The notes under the pieces are model-generated. The model was not told the origin of the DNA, did no database searches, and saw nothing but the letters and a program-made list of their open reading frames with translations. Shown here one piece after another: positions 13,567-20,095 of a stretch of DNA of 20,095 nucleotides. Every line of letters begins with the position of its first letter. The first letter of the stretch is position 1. The position numbers were made by a program, and so were the translations under genes. Where the stretch lies: assembly GCA_030146615.1 (NCBI GenBank), contig JASLBL010000716.1, forward strand, positions 1-20,095, in the 5' to 3' direction. Origin of the DNA: Actinomycetes bacterium. Lineage in GTDB: Bacteria > Actinomycetota > CALGFH01.

Positions 13567-14952
13567 TCAGAAGCGCCAGGGGAGCGAGCAGACGCACGGG
13601 TCCGGGCGGTGCTTCTTCGACTTCTTGGTCTTCTTGTGGTGCTTCTTGAACTTCTTCTTTTTCTTCTCGTGGCCCGGGTCGTCGTCGAGCGTGGGAGCGG
13701 TGCAGAGGGCGGCGGGCTGGGAGCTGACGCCCACGTTGCCTGTCCAGGTGTTCAGGGGGCCGGTCGTCTGGTCCCGGCAGTCGACCTCGTTGCCGAGGGC
13801 GGTGTTGCCGATGACGGTGCCGCGGTTGGTGCGGGGCGCGAAGTGGATGCCGAACTTGGTGTTGTTGCGGGAGCGGTTGGCGAGCACCTGGTACTGCCGG
13901 ACGCCGGTGGCCGAGACCTCGATGCCGGACAGCTGGGCGTGCTCGACCTTGTTCCTGCGCACGGCCACGTTCCTGGGCGCCGCCGGGGCGGTGCCGAGCT
14001 CGCCCGAGTTGGTGATGTCGATACCGTTGCCGCTGGCCGACTTGACCTTGTTCTTCTGGACCACGATGTTGTTGTTACGGGCGCCGATGTAGATCGCCGA
14101 GACCCGCTCCGGGAACTGCGGGTCGTTGACTCGGGCCCGGATCCAGTTCGAGGTCACCCGGACCCGGGTGCTGTTGAAGACCGACGCGAAGGTCTTGTCG
14201 TCGACGCTCTTGTTGTGCTCGATCACGATGTCGCGCTGGAGCTTGCCCTTGTCGGCGAGGAAGATCGCGGCGCCGTTGTGGCGCTCGAACCGGTTCGAGG
14301 TGATCAGGACCTGCTGGGCGCCTTCGCTGGAGTAGATGCCGTAGGCGCCGGTCGGGCCCTCGAACTCGTTGTTGGCGACGAACCGGTTGCGGCAGATGAG
14401 GGTTGGGTGGGTGCCGCTGGCGCCGAGGTGGATGCCGTTGCCGTTGTCCTGGAAGATCGTGTCGCGGATCAGGTACCCGGAGTGGGCCGGGCTGGTGTAC
14501 ATGCCAGGCGGGTTGTTCTGCGCGCCGGGGGCGCCAAGGATGGTGAACCCGTCCCAGGTGATGTCGTCCGCCCGCAACTGGACCAGCCCAGGAGCCATCG
14601 TGCCGGCCACCCCGGCGACGATCGACTCGCGCCCCCGGCCGTGGCGGGTGGCGTCCCGGCCGGCGTTCGCGCCCTTGATGGTCAGGTCCGGCTCCCTGAC
14701 CGTCACGACCTCCTGGTAGAGGCCGGGGCAGACCTTGATGGTGTCGCCGGGGTCGGCGGCGTCGACCGCCGACTGGATGGTGTGGAAGGCGCGGCGGTGC
14801 TTGCCATAGCAGGTCTTGTGGCGGTGGGCGTCCTCGTCGACGACCAGGACGCGAGCATGGGAGCCGCGGGACCCTGTAGCGCCAGCCGGGGCTGTGGCAA
14901 GGCCGACGGCGGCGACGACCGCCAGCAACAGCACTGCTCCACGTCGCTTCAT
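13567..14952 (-). CDS. Secreted parallel beta-helix protein with Lys/His-rich tail
   Basis: The 461-residue protein begins with a signal peptide (MKRRGAVLLLAVVAAVGLAT then APAGA). The ATG at 14952 has GGAGG nine bases upstream. Next comes the usual capping region of right-handed beta-helix proteins (FHTIQSAVDAADPGDTIKVC, GLYQEVVTVREPDLTIKGAN, about residues 55-100). Repeated rungs run to about 410 with Asn ladders (RNRFVANNEF, SNRFERHNGAAIF, ARNNNIVVQKNKV, RRNKVEHAQLSGIEV, IGNTALGNEVDC), as in NosD/pectin-lyase-like proteins. The last 35 residues are Lys/His-rich (KKKKKFKKHHKKTKK) and end in CVCSLPWRF. The fold suggests polysaccharide binding or modification outside the cell. It is divergent from the response-regulator cluster, across 196 bases. 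Confidence 0.9.
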   Translation of the reverse strand: MKRRGAVLLLAVVAAVGLATAPAGATGSRGSHARVLVVDEDAHRHKTCYGKHRRAFHTIQSAVDAADPGDTIKVCPGLYQEVVTVREPDLTIKGANAGRDATRHGRGRESIVAGVAGTMAPGLVQLRADDITWDGFTILGAPGAQNNPPGMYTSPAHSGYLIRDTIFQDNGNGIHLGASGTHPTLICRNRFVANNEFEGPTGAYGIYSSEGAQQVLITSNRFERHNGAAIFLADKGKLQRDIVIEHNKSVDDKTFASVFNSTRVRVTSNWIRARVNDPQFPERVSAIYIGARNNNIVVQKNKVKSASGNGIDITNSGELGTAPAAPRNVAVRRNKVEHAQLSGIEVSATGVRQYQVLANRSRNNTKFGIHFAPRTNRGTVIGNTALGNEVDCRDQTTGPLNTWTGNVGVSSQPAALCTAPTLDDDPGHEKKKKKFKKHHKKTKKSKKHRPDPCVCSLPWRF

Positions 14953-15148
14953 GGACAGACGCCTCCAGGAGAGAACCGGGTTAGAACTTCTCGGGCCAGA
15001 CAAGCGTCTGAACTATAACGGGCGTCTCGATCACGACCAAGCACCCGCGACCACTCGTCGACTTCCGGCTCCTCTCCCGAGCTTCGCGACTTGCTCAAGC
15101 CGGGTCAGGGCCGGGCCGACAACATGCCTGGCAAAGGAGGAGATCACA

Positions 15149-15598
15149 TTGCTAGGCACCCCACGCCTGACAGACGCCCGGATCCTGGTCGTGGACGACG
15201 AGCGGGTCAACGTCGTGCTCCTGGAGCGCATCCTCGAGCAGGACGGGTACCGCAACGTCAAGAGCCTCACCGACCCGTCCGAGGTGGTGGCGCTCTACGA
15301 CCAGGTCGAGCCGGACCTAGTCCTGCTCGACCTGCACATGCCCAAGCTGGACGGCTTCGCCGTGATGAAGCTGCTGGAGAACCGGATCTCCAGCGACACC
15401 TTCCTGCCGATCCTGATCCTGACCGCCGACATCCGGCCTGAGATCAAGCGGCGGGCGCTGTCGGCCGGGGCCAAGGACTTCGTCACCAAGCCGTTCGACC
15501 GGACCGAGGTGCTGCTGCGGATCCAGAACCTGCTGGAGACCCGCTTCCTGCACCTGCGCATGCGCCACGACGCGGTCCCGGAGGGGCAGGCGACCTGA
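15149..15598 (+). CDS. Stand-alone response regulator receiver protein
   Basis: The 149-residue protein is a single receiver (REC) domain: acidic pair Asp16-Asp17 in ILVVDDERVN, phospho-acceptor Asp61 in LVLLDLHMPKLDG, Thr92 in ILTAD and Lys114 in FVTKPFD, all in their expected places. About 20 residues remain after the domain, too few for an output domain. I chose a TTG start (15149) because AAGGAGG lies eight bases before it and the family sequence begins just after; the frame is open further upstream but reads as non-coding. It is followed one base later by the HEAT-repeat gene. Such regulators act by protein contact, so the adjacent HEAT protein or the synthase are candidate targets, and the PAS kinase downstream a candidate phosphate donor. 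Confidence 0.93.
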   Translation: MLGTPRLTDARILVVDDERVNVVLLERILEQDGYRNVKSLTDPSEVVALYDQVEPDLVLLDLHMPKLDGFAVMKLLENRISSDTFLPILILTADIRPEIKRRALSAGAKDFVTKPFDRTEVLLRIQNLLETRFLHLRMRHDAVPEGQAT

Positions 15599-15599
15599 C

Positions 15600-16853
15600 G
15601 TGGAACAGCAAATGTGGCGGCGGTACGGCGACGCCGTCTACACCCTGATCACCCTGGCCGTCTTCGGCTTCGAGACGATCGCGCTCGGCGCCCTGAGCCT
15701 GGCGTTCCTGCTCGGCCGCGCCTCCGGGATCGCCTCGACCCCGGTCGAGGGCATCCTGCTGGGCATCGTCATCTCGACGGCGTCGGCGCTGGCCCTGCTC
15801 GGCCTCTATCTCCTCTCCTACCACTTCATCAGCAACATGCGGGACCGCTGGCAGGCCGACCAGCTCGACCAGTGGACCGAGTGGTGGGTGGGGCTCGCCC
15901 TCACCGGCCCGGACGAGCCGGTCGACAACCACGACGACCGACGCCGCCTGCCCCGGGTTGCCGTGCACGCGGTGCTCAGCCTCCTTGAGGCGGTCAAGGG
16001 CGAGGAGGGCGACCGCCTGAAGCAGGCGCTGGCCAGCAACGGCGTCGACCGCTGGTTCCTGCGCCGGGCCCGCTCCGGCCACCTCACGGCCAAGCTGGAC
16101 GCGATCGAGAGCCTGGGCAAGGCCCGCCTTCCCCACGCCCTCGACGAGCTGCTGGCCTTGTTCCACCACTCCAACCCCGTCGTCCGGCGGATGGCCGCCC
16201 GGGCCGCCGGGGTCACCCTGGCCGTCATGCCGCCCGAGCCTGGGCCGGACGGCCCGCACGCGCGGTTCATCCAGGCCATCAGGCACGCCGACCTCCAGCC
16301 GGGGGTGGTCCAGGAGTCGCTGCTGCTGCTGGAGACCAGGGCCGGCCCGGTCCTGCGTGAGCTGCTGGCCGACCCCGAGCTGTCCGACACCCTGCGCTGG
16401 GTCGTCCTGGAGACCATCGGGCGTCTCGGCTTGGCCGACATGGCCGAGGAGGCCGCCGCCTCCAGCAACCACCCCGACCCGGAGCTGCGGGCGGCCACCT
16501 TCCGGTGCCTGCGCCGCCTCGGGTCGGTCCCCGAGGAGGCCGAGGCCCCGCTGCTGGACGCCGTCGACGACGAGGTCGACTTCGTCCGGGTCCAGGCCTC
16601 GCACGCGGCCGCCTTCCTCACCGCCGAGGCCGCGCTGCCCAAGCTGGAGCCCCGCCTGGAGGACACCTCCTGGTGGGTCCGCCGGGCCGCCGCGGCGTCG
16701 CTGACCCGCCTCGGGGAGATCGGCGTGGCCACCGTCAGGCGGGCCGCCGAGGCCCACCCCGACAAGGCCGCCCGTGAGATGGCCGTGCAGATCCTGCTGG
16801 AGGCGGACGAGCTGACGCCGGCCGCCGCCCGTCTCGCCACCGGAGTTGCCTAA
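15600..16853 (+). CDS. Membrane-anchored HEAT-repeat protein
   Basis: The 417-residue protein has two hydrophobic helices at about 12-36 and 46-72, then a cytoplasmic-looking helical region. From about residue 155 there are HEAT-like helical pairs: GHLTAKLDAIESLGKARLPH, NPVVRRMAARAAGVTLAVMP, PVLRELLADPELSDTLRWVV, PDPELRAATFRCLRRLGSVP, DEVDFVRVQASHAAAFLTAE and SWWVRRAAAASLTRLGEIGV. HEAT repeats make protein-binding solenoids. The GTG at 15600 follows the response-regulator stop by one base, with GGAGGGG 13 bases upstream; the ATG at 15612 is an alternative. The synthase ATG is two bases after its stop. I infer a scaffold or regulatory subunit of the polysaccharide synthase. Confidence 0.88.
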   Translation: MEQQMWRRYGDAVYTLITLAVFGFETIALGALSLAFLLGRASGIASTPVEGILLGIVISTASALALLGLYLLSYHFISNMRDRWQADQLDQWTEWWVGLALTGPDEPVDNHDDRRRLPRVAVHAVLSLLEAVKGEEGDRLKQALASNGVDRWFLRRARSGHLTAKLDAIESLGKARLPHALDELLALFHHSNPVVRRMAARAAGVTLAVMPPEPGPDGPHARFIQAIRHADLQPGVVQESLLLLETRAGPVLRELLADPELSDTLRWVVLETIGRLGLADMAEEAAASSNHPDPELRAATFRCLRRLGSVPEEAEAPLLDAVDDEVDFVRVQASHAAAFLTAEAALPKLEPRLEDTSWWVRRAAAASLTRLGEIGVATVRRAAEAHPDKAAREMAVQILLEADELTPAAARLATGVA

Positions 16854-16855
16854 CC

Positions 16856-18325
16856 ATGTGGAGAACCCTGCTCACCGGCTACCAGTACGTCCTGCTGGTC
16901 TACTTCTCGTGCCTCAACATCCTGTACGCGCTGTTCTCGTGCATCGGGCTGCGCGCCATCGTGGTCGTCTTCGCCCGGGAGTTCTCCCAGGGGTCGCTGC
17001 GCGACCTGCTCGAGCGTGACGTCTACAAGCCGGTGTCCATCCTGGTCCCGGCCCACAACGAAGAGGTCAGCATCGTCGGCAGCGTCCAGTCGCTGCTCAA
17101 CCTCCAGTTCCCGGAGTTCGAGATCGTGGTCGTCTCCGACGGCTCCGAGGACGAGACCATGGAGCGGCTGATTGAGGCCTTCGCGCTGGCCGAGCTGCCC
17201 TGGGCGACCCGTCAGGACCTGCCCAGCGCGCATGTGCGCCGCACCTTCCGGTCGCTCACCCACCCCAACCTGATCGTGGTCGACAAGGACCGGGGCGGCA
17301 AGGCCGACTCGCTCAACGCCGGGCTCAACATGGCCCGCTACCCGCTGTTCGCGGCCGTCGACGCCGACTCGCTGCTCGACGGCGAGGCGATCCTGCGGGC
17401 GACCCGGCTGTTCGTCGAGGACGAGACGCTGATCGGGGTCGGCGGCACCATCCGGCCCCTGAACGCGGCCGTCGTCGAGGACGGGCGCGTGATCGAGGCC
17501 AAGATCCCCAAGCACTGGCTGGAGCGGTTCCAGATCCTGGAGTACGCGCGGGCGTTCTTCACCGGGCGGGCCGGCTGGAGCCACTTCAAGAGCCTGCTGA
17601 TCATCTCCGGCGCCTTCGGGCTGTTCCGGCGGACGGCGGTCCTTGAGGCCGGCGGCTTCAAGGTCGGGACCGTGGCCGAGGACATGGAGCTGGTCGTCCG
17701 CCTCCACAAGCACTTCCTCTCCGAGCGCAAGCCCTACAACATCCGCTTCACCCCCGACCCCATCTGCTGGAGCGAGGTCCCCTCCGACCTGGGGACCCTG
17801 CGCCGCCAGCGCAACCGCTGGCACCGGGGGCTGTGGGAGACGCTCTGGACCCACAAGAGCATGCTGTTCAACCCGCGCTACGGCCGCCTCGGCATGGTCG
17901 CCGTGCCCTACTTCTGGATCTTCGAGGCGCTCGCCCCGGTGATCGAGATCAGCGGCTACGTTTTGGTCGGGGTCGGCGTGTTCGCCGGGTTCGTGAGCCC
18001 GCGGTTCGCGATCCTGTTCGTCGTCCTGGCCGTGCTCTACGGGATGCTGGCCTCCCAGCTGGCCGCCGGCATCGAGACCTTCCTCTCCAACCGCTACCCG
18101 CGGCTGCGCGACCGGGCCATCCTCTTCCTGGCCGCGTTCCTGGAGTTCGTCGGCTACCGGCAGTTCCTGGCCCTGGAGCGGACCATCGCCACCGTGCAGG
18201 TGCCGTTCAAGCGGGGGCAGTGGGGCAAGATGCACCGGAAGGGCCTCCGCTCCAACACCGAGACCCCGCCGCCGACCGACCCGGTCGACCCGGTCGACCC
18301 GGCGCGGACCCCGGCAGGCGTCTGA
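16856..18325 (+). CDS. Processive GT2 polysaccharide synthase (poly-GlcNAc/hyaluronan/cellulose synthase-like)
   Basis: This 489-residue enzyme has an N-terminal membrane segment (about 10-40), a GT-A catalytic domain, and C-terminal membrane helices (about 355-450). Its catalytic signature is complete: SILVPAHNEE, Asp95 in VVVSDGSEDET, D169-A-D171 in AAVDADSLLD, Asp276 in VAEDMELVVRL as the probable base, and the QRNRW motif at 318-322 that marks processive enzymes; GGKADSLNAGL is also typical. It should polymerise a sugar from a nucleotide donor and export the chain through its membrane pore. No PilZ domain is visible. A Pro/Asp tail (PVDPVDPARTP) ends it. Which sugar is polymerised cannot be told from sequence. 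It is flanked by a HEAT-repeat protein and a secreted hydrolase-like protein. Confidence 0.92.
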   Translation: MWRTLLTGYQYVLLVYFSCLNILYALFSCIGLRAIVVVFAREFSQGSLRDLLERDVYKPVSILVPAHNEEVSIVGSVQSLLNLQFPEFEIVVVSDGSEDETMERLIEAFALAELPWATRQDLPSAHVRRTFRSLTHPNLIVVDKDRGGKADSLNAGLNMARYPLFAAVDADSLLDGEAILRATRLFVEDETLIGVGGTIRPLNAAVVEDGRVIEAKIPKHWLERFQILEYARAFFTGRAGWSHFKSLLIISGAFGLFRRTAVLEAGGFKVGTVAEDMELVVRLHKHFLSERKPYNIRFTPDPICWSEVPSDLGTLRRQRNRWHRGLWETLWTHKSMLFNPRYGRLGMVAVPYFWIFEALAPVIEISGYVLVGVGVFAGFVSPRFAILFVVLAVLYGMLASQLAAGIETFLSNRYPRLRDRAILFLAAFLEFVGYRQFLALERTIATVQVPFKRGQWGKMHRKGLRSNTETPPPTDPVDPVDPARTPAGV

Positions 18326-18408
18326 CCGCTCGGCGGGCGGGCCTCAACTTCGGGGGCCCGCCTGCCGATAGATACCCGTTGTCACCGGTCCAACGGGGAG
18401 GCAGTCCA

Positions 18409-19443
18409 TTGCGCAGGGCAACCGCCGTCCTGGTCCTGGCCGCCATGCTCGCCATCGGCGGCCCGGCCGCCGTCGCCACCGCCCACGAGCCCAGGAGCGG
18501 GTTCAGGAAGGTGCGCGTGCCCCCGAGCATGGCCGTCTATGAGTGGCACAACGCCGGCGACCTCGCCCCCGCCGAGGTGCAGCGGCGGCTGCGCTTCCTG
18601 CGGGCCAACGGCTTCCGCACCGTCTACCTGGACATCGGCAGGTACCTGGACGCCGCCGACCTGCCGGTCGAGGACGAGACCCGGCAGACGAAGATGGGCA
18701 CCATCCGCCGCCAGATCAAGCGGTTCGTGGCCGCCGCGACCGGCTACGGGCTGTCAGTGCAGGCGCTGGGGGGCGGGCCAACCTGGACCCAAGAGCGCCA
18801 CCGCTACCTGGGGCCGAAGCTGGTCAGCCTGGTCGGCGACTACAACAGCAGCGTCGGCCACTTGGAACGGCTCAAGGGGGTCCACCTCGACCTGGAGCCG
18901 TACACCCTGGAGGGCTGGCTGGACGAGAGAAACGTCGAGAGGAACCTGGTCGAGTACCTGACCACCATCGAGGAGATCGTCGACACCTACCGGTCGCAGC
19001 TGGACCGGTCGGCCAACCGCGGCCTCCAGCTGGGCTTCGCCATCCCGTTCTGGTTCGACGGCCGCGGCGACGCCCCTGGCCCGGTCACCTTCGGCGGCGA
19101 CACCAAGCCGGCCGCCTTCCACGTGATCGACCTGCTCGGCGACCTCAGGGGCGCCTACCTGGTGGTGATGAGCTACCGCAACTTCACCCGCACCTCGGAC
19201 GGGTCGATCGCCCACGCCCGCGACGAGTTCCGCTACGCGGCCATGATCGGGGCCAGGTCCGGGCTGATCGTCGGGCAGCACTACGGGCCGGCGCCGGGGG
19301 AGGAGCACATCAGCTTCCACGGCCGGCCCCGCTGGGTGTTCTGGCGGGCCGCGGCCGAGATCGCCCTCGCCTTCCGCCGCTACCCGCAGTTCCGGGGGTT
19401 GTCGGTCGACGACCTGGACGCGTTCATGGCCGCCGACCCCTGA
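18409..19443 (+). CDS. Secreted TIM-barrel-like protein, putative glycoside hydrolase
   Basis: The 344-residue protein starts at a TTG (18409) seven bases after GGGGAGG. Its signal peptide is LRRATAVLVLAAMLAIGGPA followed by AVATAHE. The mature part looks like a beta/alpha barrel: MAVYEWHNAGDL, LRANGFRTVYLDIGRYLD, YGLSVQALGG, GVHLDLEPYTLEGW with Asp161 and Glu163 at the end of a predicted strand (a likely catalytic D-x-E pair), GLQLGFAIPFWFDG, GAYLVVMSYRNFTR, SGLIVGQHYGP, and LSVDDLDAFMAADP. I do not recognise a named family. Following a polysaccharide synthase by 83 bases, it could trim, release or edit the exported chain, as PelA, PgaB or BcsZ do in other systems; this role is inferred. Confidence 0.85.
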   Translation: MRRATAVLVLAAMLAIGGPAAVATAHEPRSGFRKVRVPPSMAVYEWHNAGDLAPAEVQRRLRFLRANGFRTVYLDIGRYLDAADLPVEDETRQTKMGTIRRQIKRFVAAATGYGLSVQALGGGPTWTQERHRYLGPKLVSLVGDYNSSVGHLERLKGVHLDLEPYTLEGWLDERNVERNLVEYLTTIEEIVDTYRSQLDRSANRGLQLGFAIPFWFDGRGDAPGPVTFGGDTKPAAFHVIDLLGDLRGAYLVVMSYRNFTRTSDGSIAHARDEFRYAAMIGARSGLIVGQHYGPAPGEEHISFHGRPRWVFWRAAAEIALAFRRYPQFRGLSVDDLDAFMAADP

Positions 19444-19553
19444 GCCCGATCACCGCCCTCAAGGCCGCCATCCCCGCTGCCGATCAGTAGGCGTCGGCGC
19501 CGCCGACAAGGCAGTGCCAAGCCCCCCGCCCGCCCCGGAGGTGATGGGGACCG

Positions 19554-20095
19554 GTGCGTCCTCCCGACTTCAGAGCACTGTTCGACGCCGCCCCCGGCTC
19601 GTATCTGGTCCTCGACCCGGAGCTGGTGATCGTGGCGGTGAGCGACGCCTACCTGCGTGACACCATGACCGTCCGGGAGGACATCCTGGGACGGGGCCTG
19701 TTCGACGTCTTCCCCGACAACCCGGACGACCCCGAGGCGACCGGCGAGCACAACCTGCGGGCGTCGCTGGACCGGGTCCGGCGGGACCTGGTCCCCGACA
19801 CGATGCCGGTGCAGAAATACGACATCCGCCGCCCCCAGACCGACGGCGGCGGCTTCGAGGTCCGGTACTGGAGCCCGGTCAACTCGCCCGTCCTCGAACC
19901 CGGCGGGGACCTCGCCTTCATCATCCACAGCGTCGAGGACATCACCCGGCGCCTGCAGGCCGAGCGGGCCCTGCGGGAGGCCAAGGAGGAGGCCGACCGG
20001 GCGAATGCGGCCAAGAGCGAGTACCTGTCGCGGATGAGCCACGAGCTGCGGACACCCCTCAACGCCATCCTCGGGTTCGCCCAGCTGCTGGAGCT
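19554..20095 (+). CDS. PAS-domain sensor histidine kinase, 3' end beyond window
   Basis: The frame starts at GTG (19554) about 10 bases after GGAGGTGA and is open to the window edge (180 codons). Residues about 5-130 form a PAS domain (FDAAPGSYLVLDPELVIVAV, GRGLFDVFPDNPDDPEATG, DLAFIIHSVEDITRR). A coiled-coil linker (QAERALREAKEEADRANAAK) leads to the HisKA dimerisation helix, with phospho-acceptor His163 in SRMSHELRTPLNAILGF. The ATPase domain lies outside the window, and it may be a hybrid kinase. Membrane segments are absent so far, so it is probably a soluble sensor. It follows the secreted hydrolase-like gene by 110 bases and is a candidate partner for the receiver protein at the head of the cluster. 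Confidence 0.92.
   Translation, partial: MRPPDFRALFDAAPGSYLVLDPELVIVAVSDAYLRDTMTVREDILGRGLFDVFPDNPDDPEATGEHNLRASLDRVRRDLVPDTMPVQKYDIRRPQTDGGGFEVRYWSPVNSPVLEPGGDLAFIIHSVEDITRRLQAERALREAKEEADRANAAKSEYLSRMSHELRTPLNAILGFAQLLE

Noticed and set aside
13609..15018. 469-codon plus-strand open frame opposite the beta-helix gene
   Set aside because: It is an antisense shadow rich in Val, Gly, Asp and Arg; the minus strand has a signal peptide, ribosome binding site and clear beta-helix rungs.
14953..15148. Riboswitch or small RNA in the divergent gap
   Set aside because: Only short dyads such as CAGAC-AAGC-GTCTG are seen; no known riboswitch core could be recognised. It probably holds ordinary divergent promoters.
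16850..18235. Long minus-strand open frame opposite the GT2 synthase
   Set aside because: It is antisense to a gene with a full set of GT2 catalytic motifs and has His/Gln/Gly/Pro-biased composition.
18285..18302. GACCCGGTC short tandem repeat as a functional repeat
   Set aside because: It encodes the PVDPVDP tail of the synthase and is only two to three units long.
1..20095. CRISPR arrays, tRNA or rRNA genes
   Set aside because: No regularly spaced repeats, no tRNA cloverleaf-like blocks and no rRNA motifs were found on reading either strand.

Overview
The window is high-GC DNA with frequent GTG/TTG starts, strong AGGAGG-type ribosome binding sites and tight 1-4 nt gene junctions. These traits, with the protein types present (MEDS/HATPase regulators, DUF2283, DUF998, PadR/FAD-oxidoreductase pair, IS630 and IS5 elements), point to an actinobacterium or related high-GC soil lineage. 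Genus cannot be read from the sequence.

Left part (1-9400), accessory and decaying. A minus-strand pair at the edge (a membrane-anchored beta-helix protein and the start of a further gene joined by ATGA) is followed by an IS630 transposase remnant, an intact DUF998 membrane protein and a second IS630 3' end, so the DUF998 gene lies between two related IS ends. Next come a multiply frameshifted membrane-protein remnant, a secreted beta-propeller/Ig-like protein, and an IS5-family element whose transposase is split over two frames. A PadR regulator and a berberine-bridge-type FAD oxidoreductase are divergent and share a perfect 13-bp inverted repeat in their promoter region. The stretch 8078-9400 holds only fragments, including a broken MEDS/HATPase anti-sigma-type regulator and a possible 61-residue WP-repeat protein.

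Middle part (9424-13543). A VOC-fold protein is divergent from a run of acyl-CoA thioesterase, GT-C membrane glycosyltransferase and GT2 (dolichol-phosphate-mannose-synthase-like) genes. Then comes a small two-gene unit: a toxin-like ORF interrupted by one in-frame TGA, overlapping by ATGA with an intact DUF2283 gene, and closed by a strong hairpin.

Right part (13567-20095). A secreted parallel beta-helix protein with a Lys/His-rich tail is divergent from a plus-strand cluster: a stand-alone response regulator, a membrane HEAT-repeat protein, a processive GT2 polysaccharide synthase, a secreted TIM-barrel-like (putative glycosidase) protein and, running off the edge, a PAS histidine kinase. 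I read this as a regulated exopolysaccharide synthesis/processing locus. It is the best candidate here for an undescribed system, because the synthase is paired with a HEAT-repeat membrane partner rather than the usual Bcs/Pga/Alg accessory proteins.
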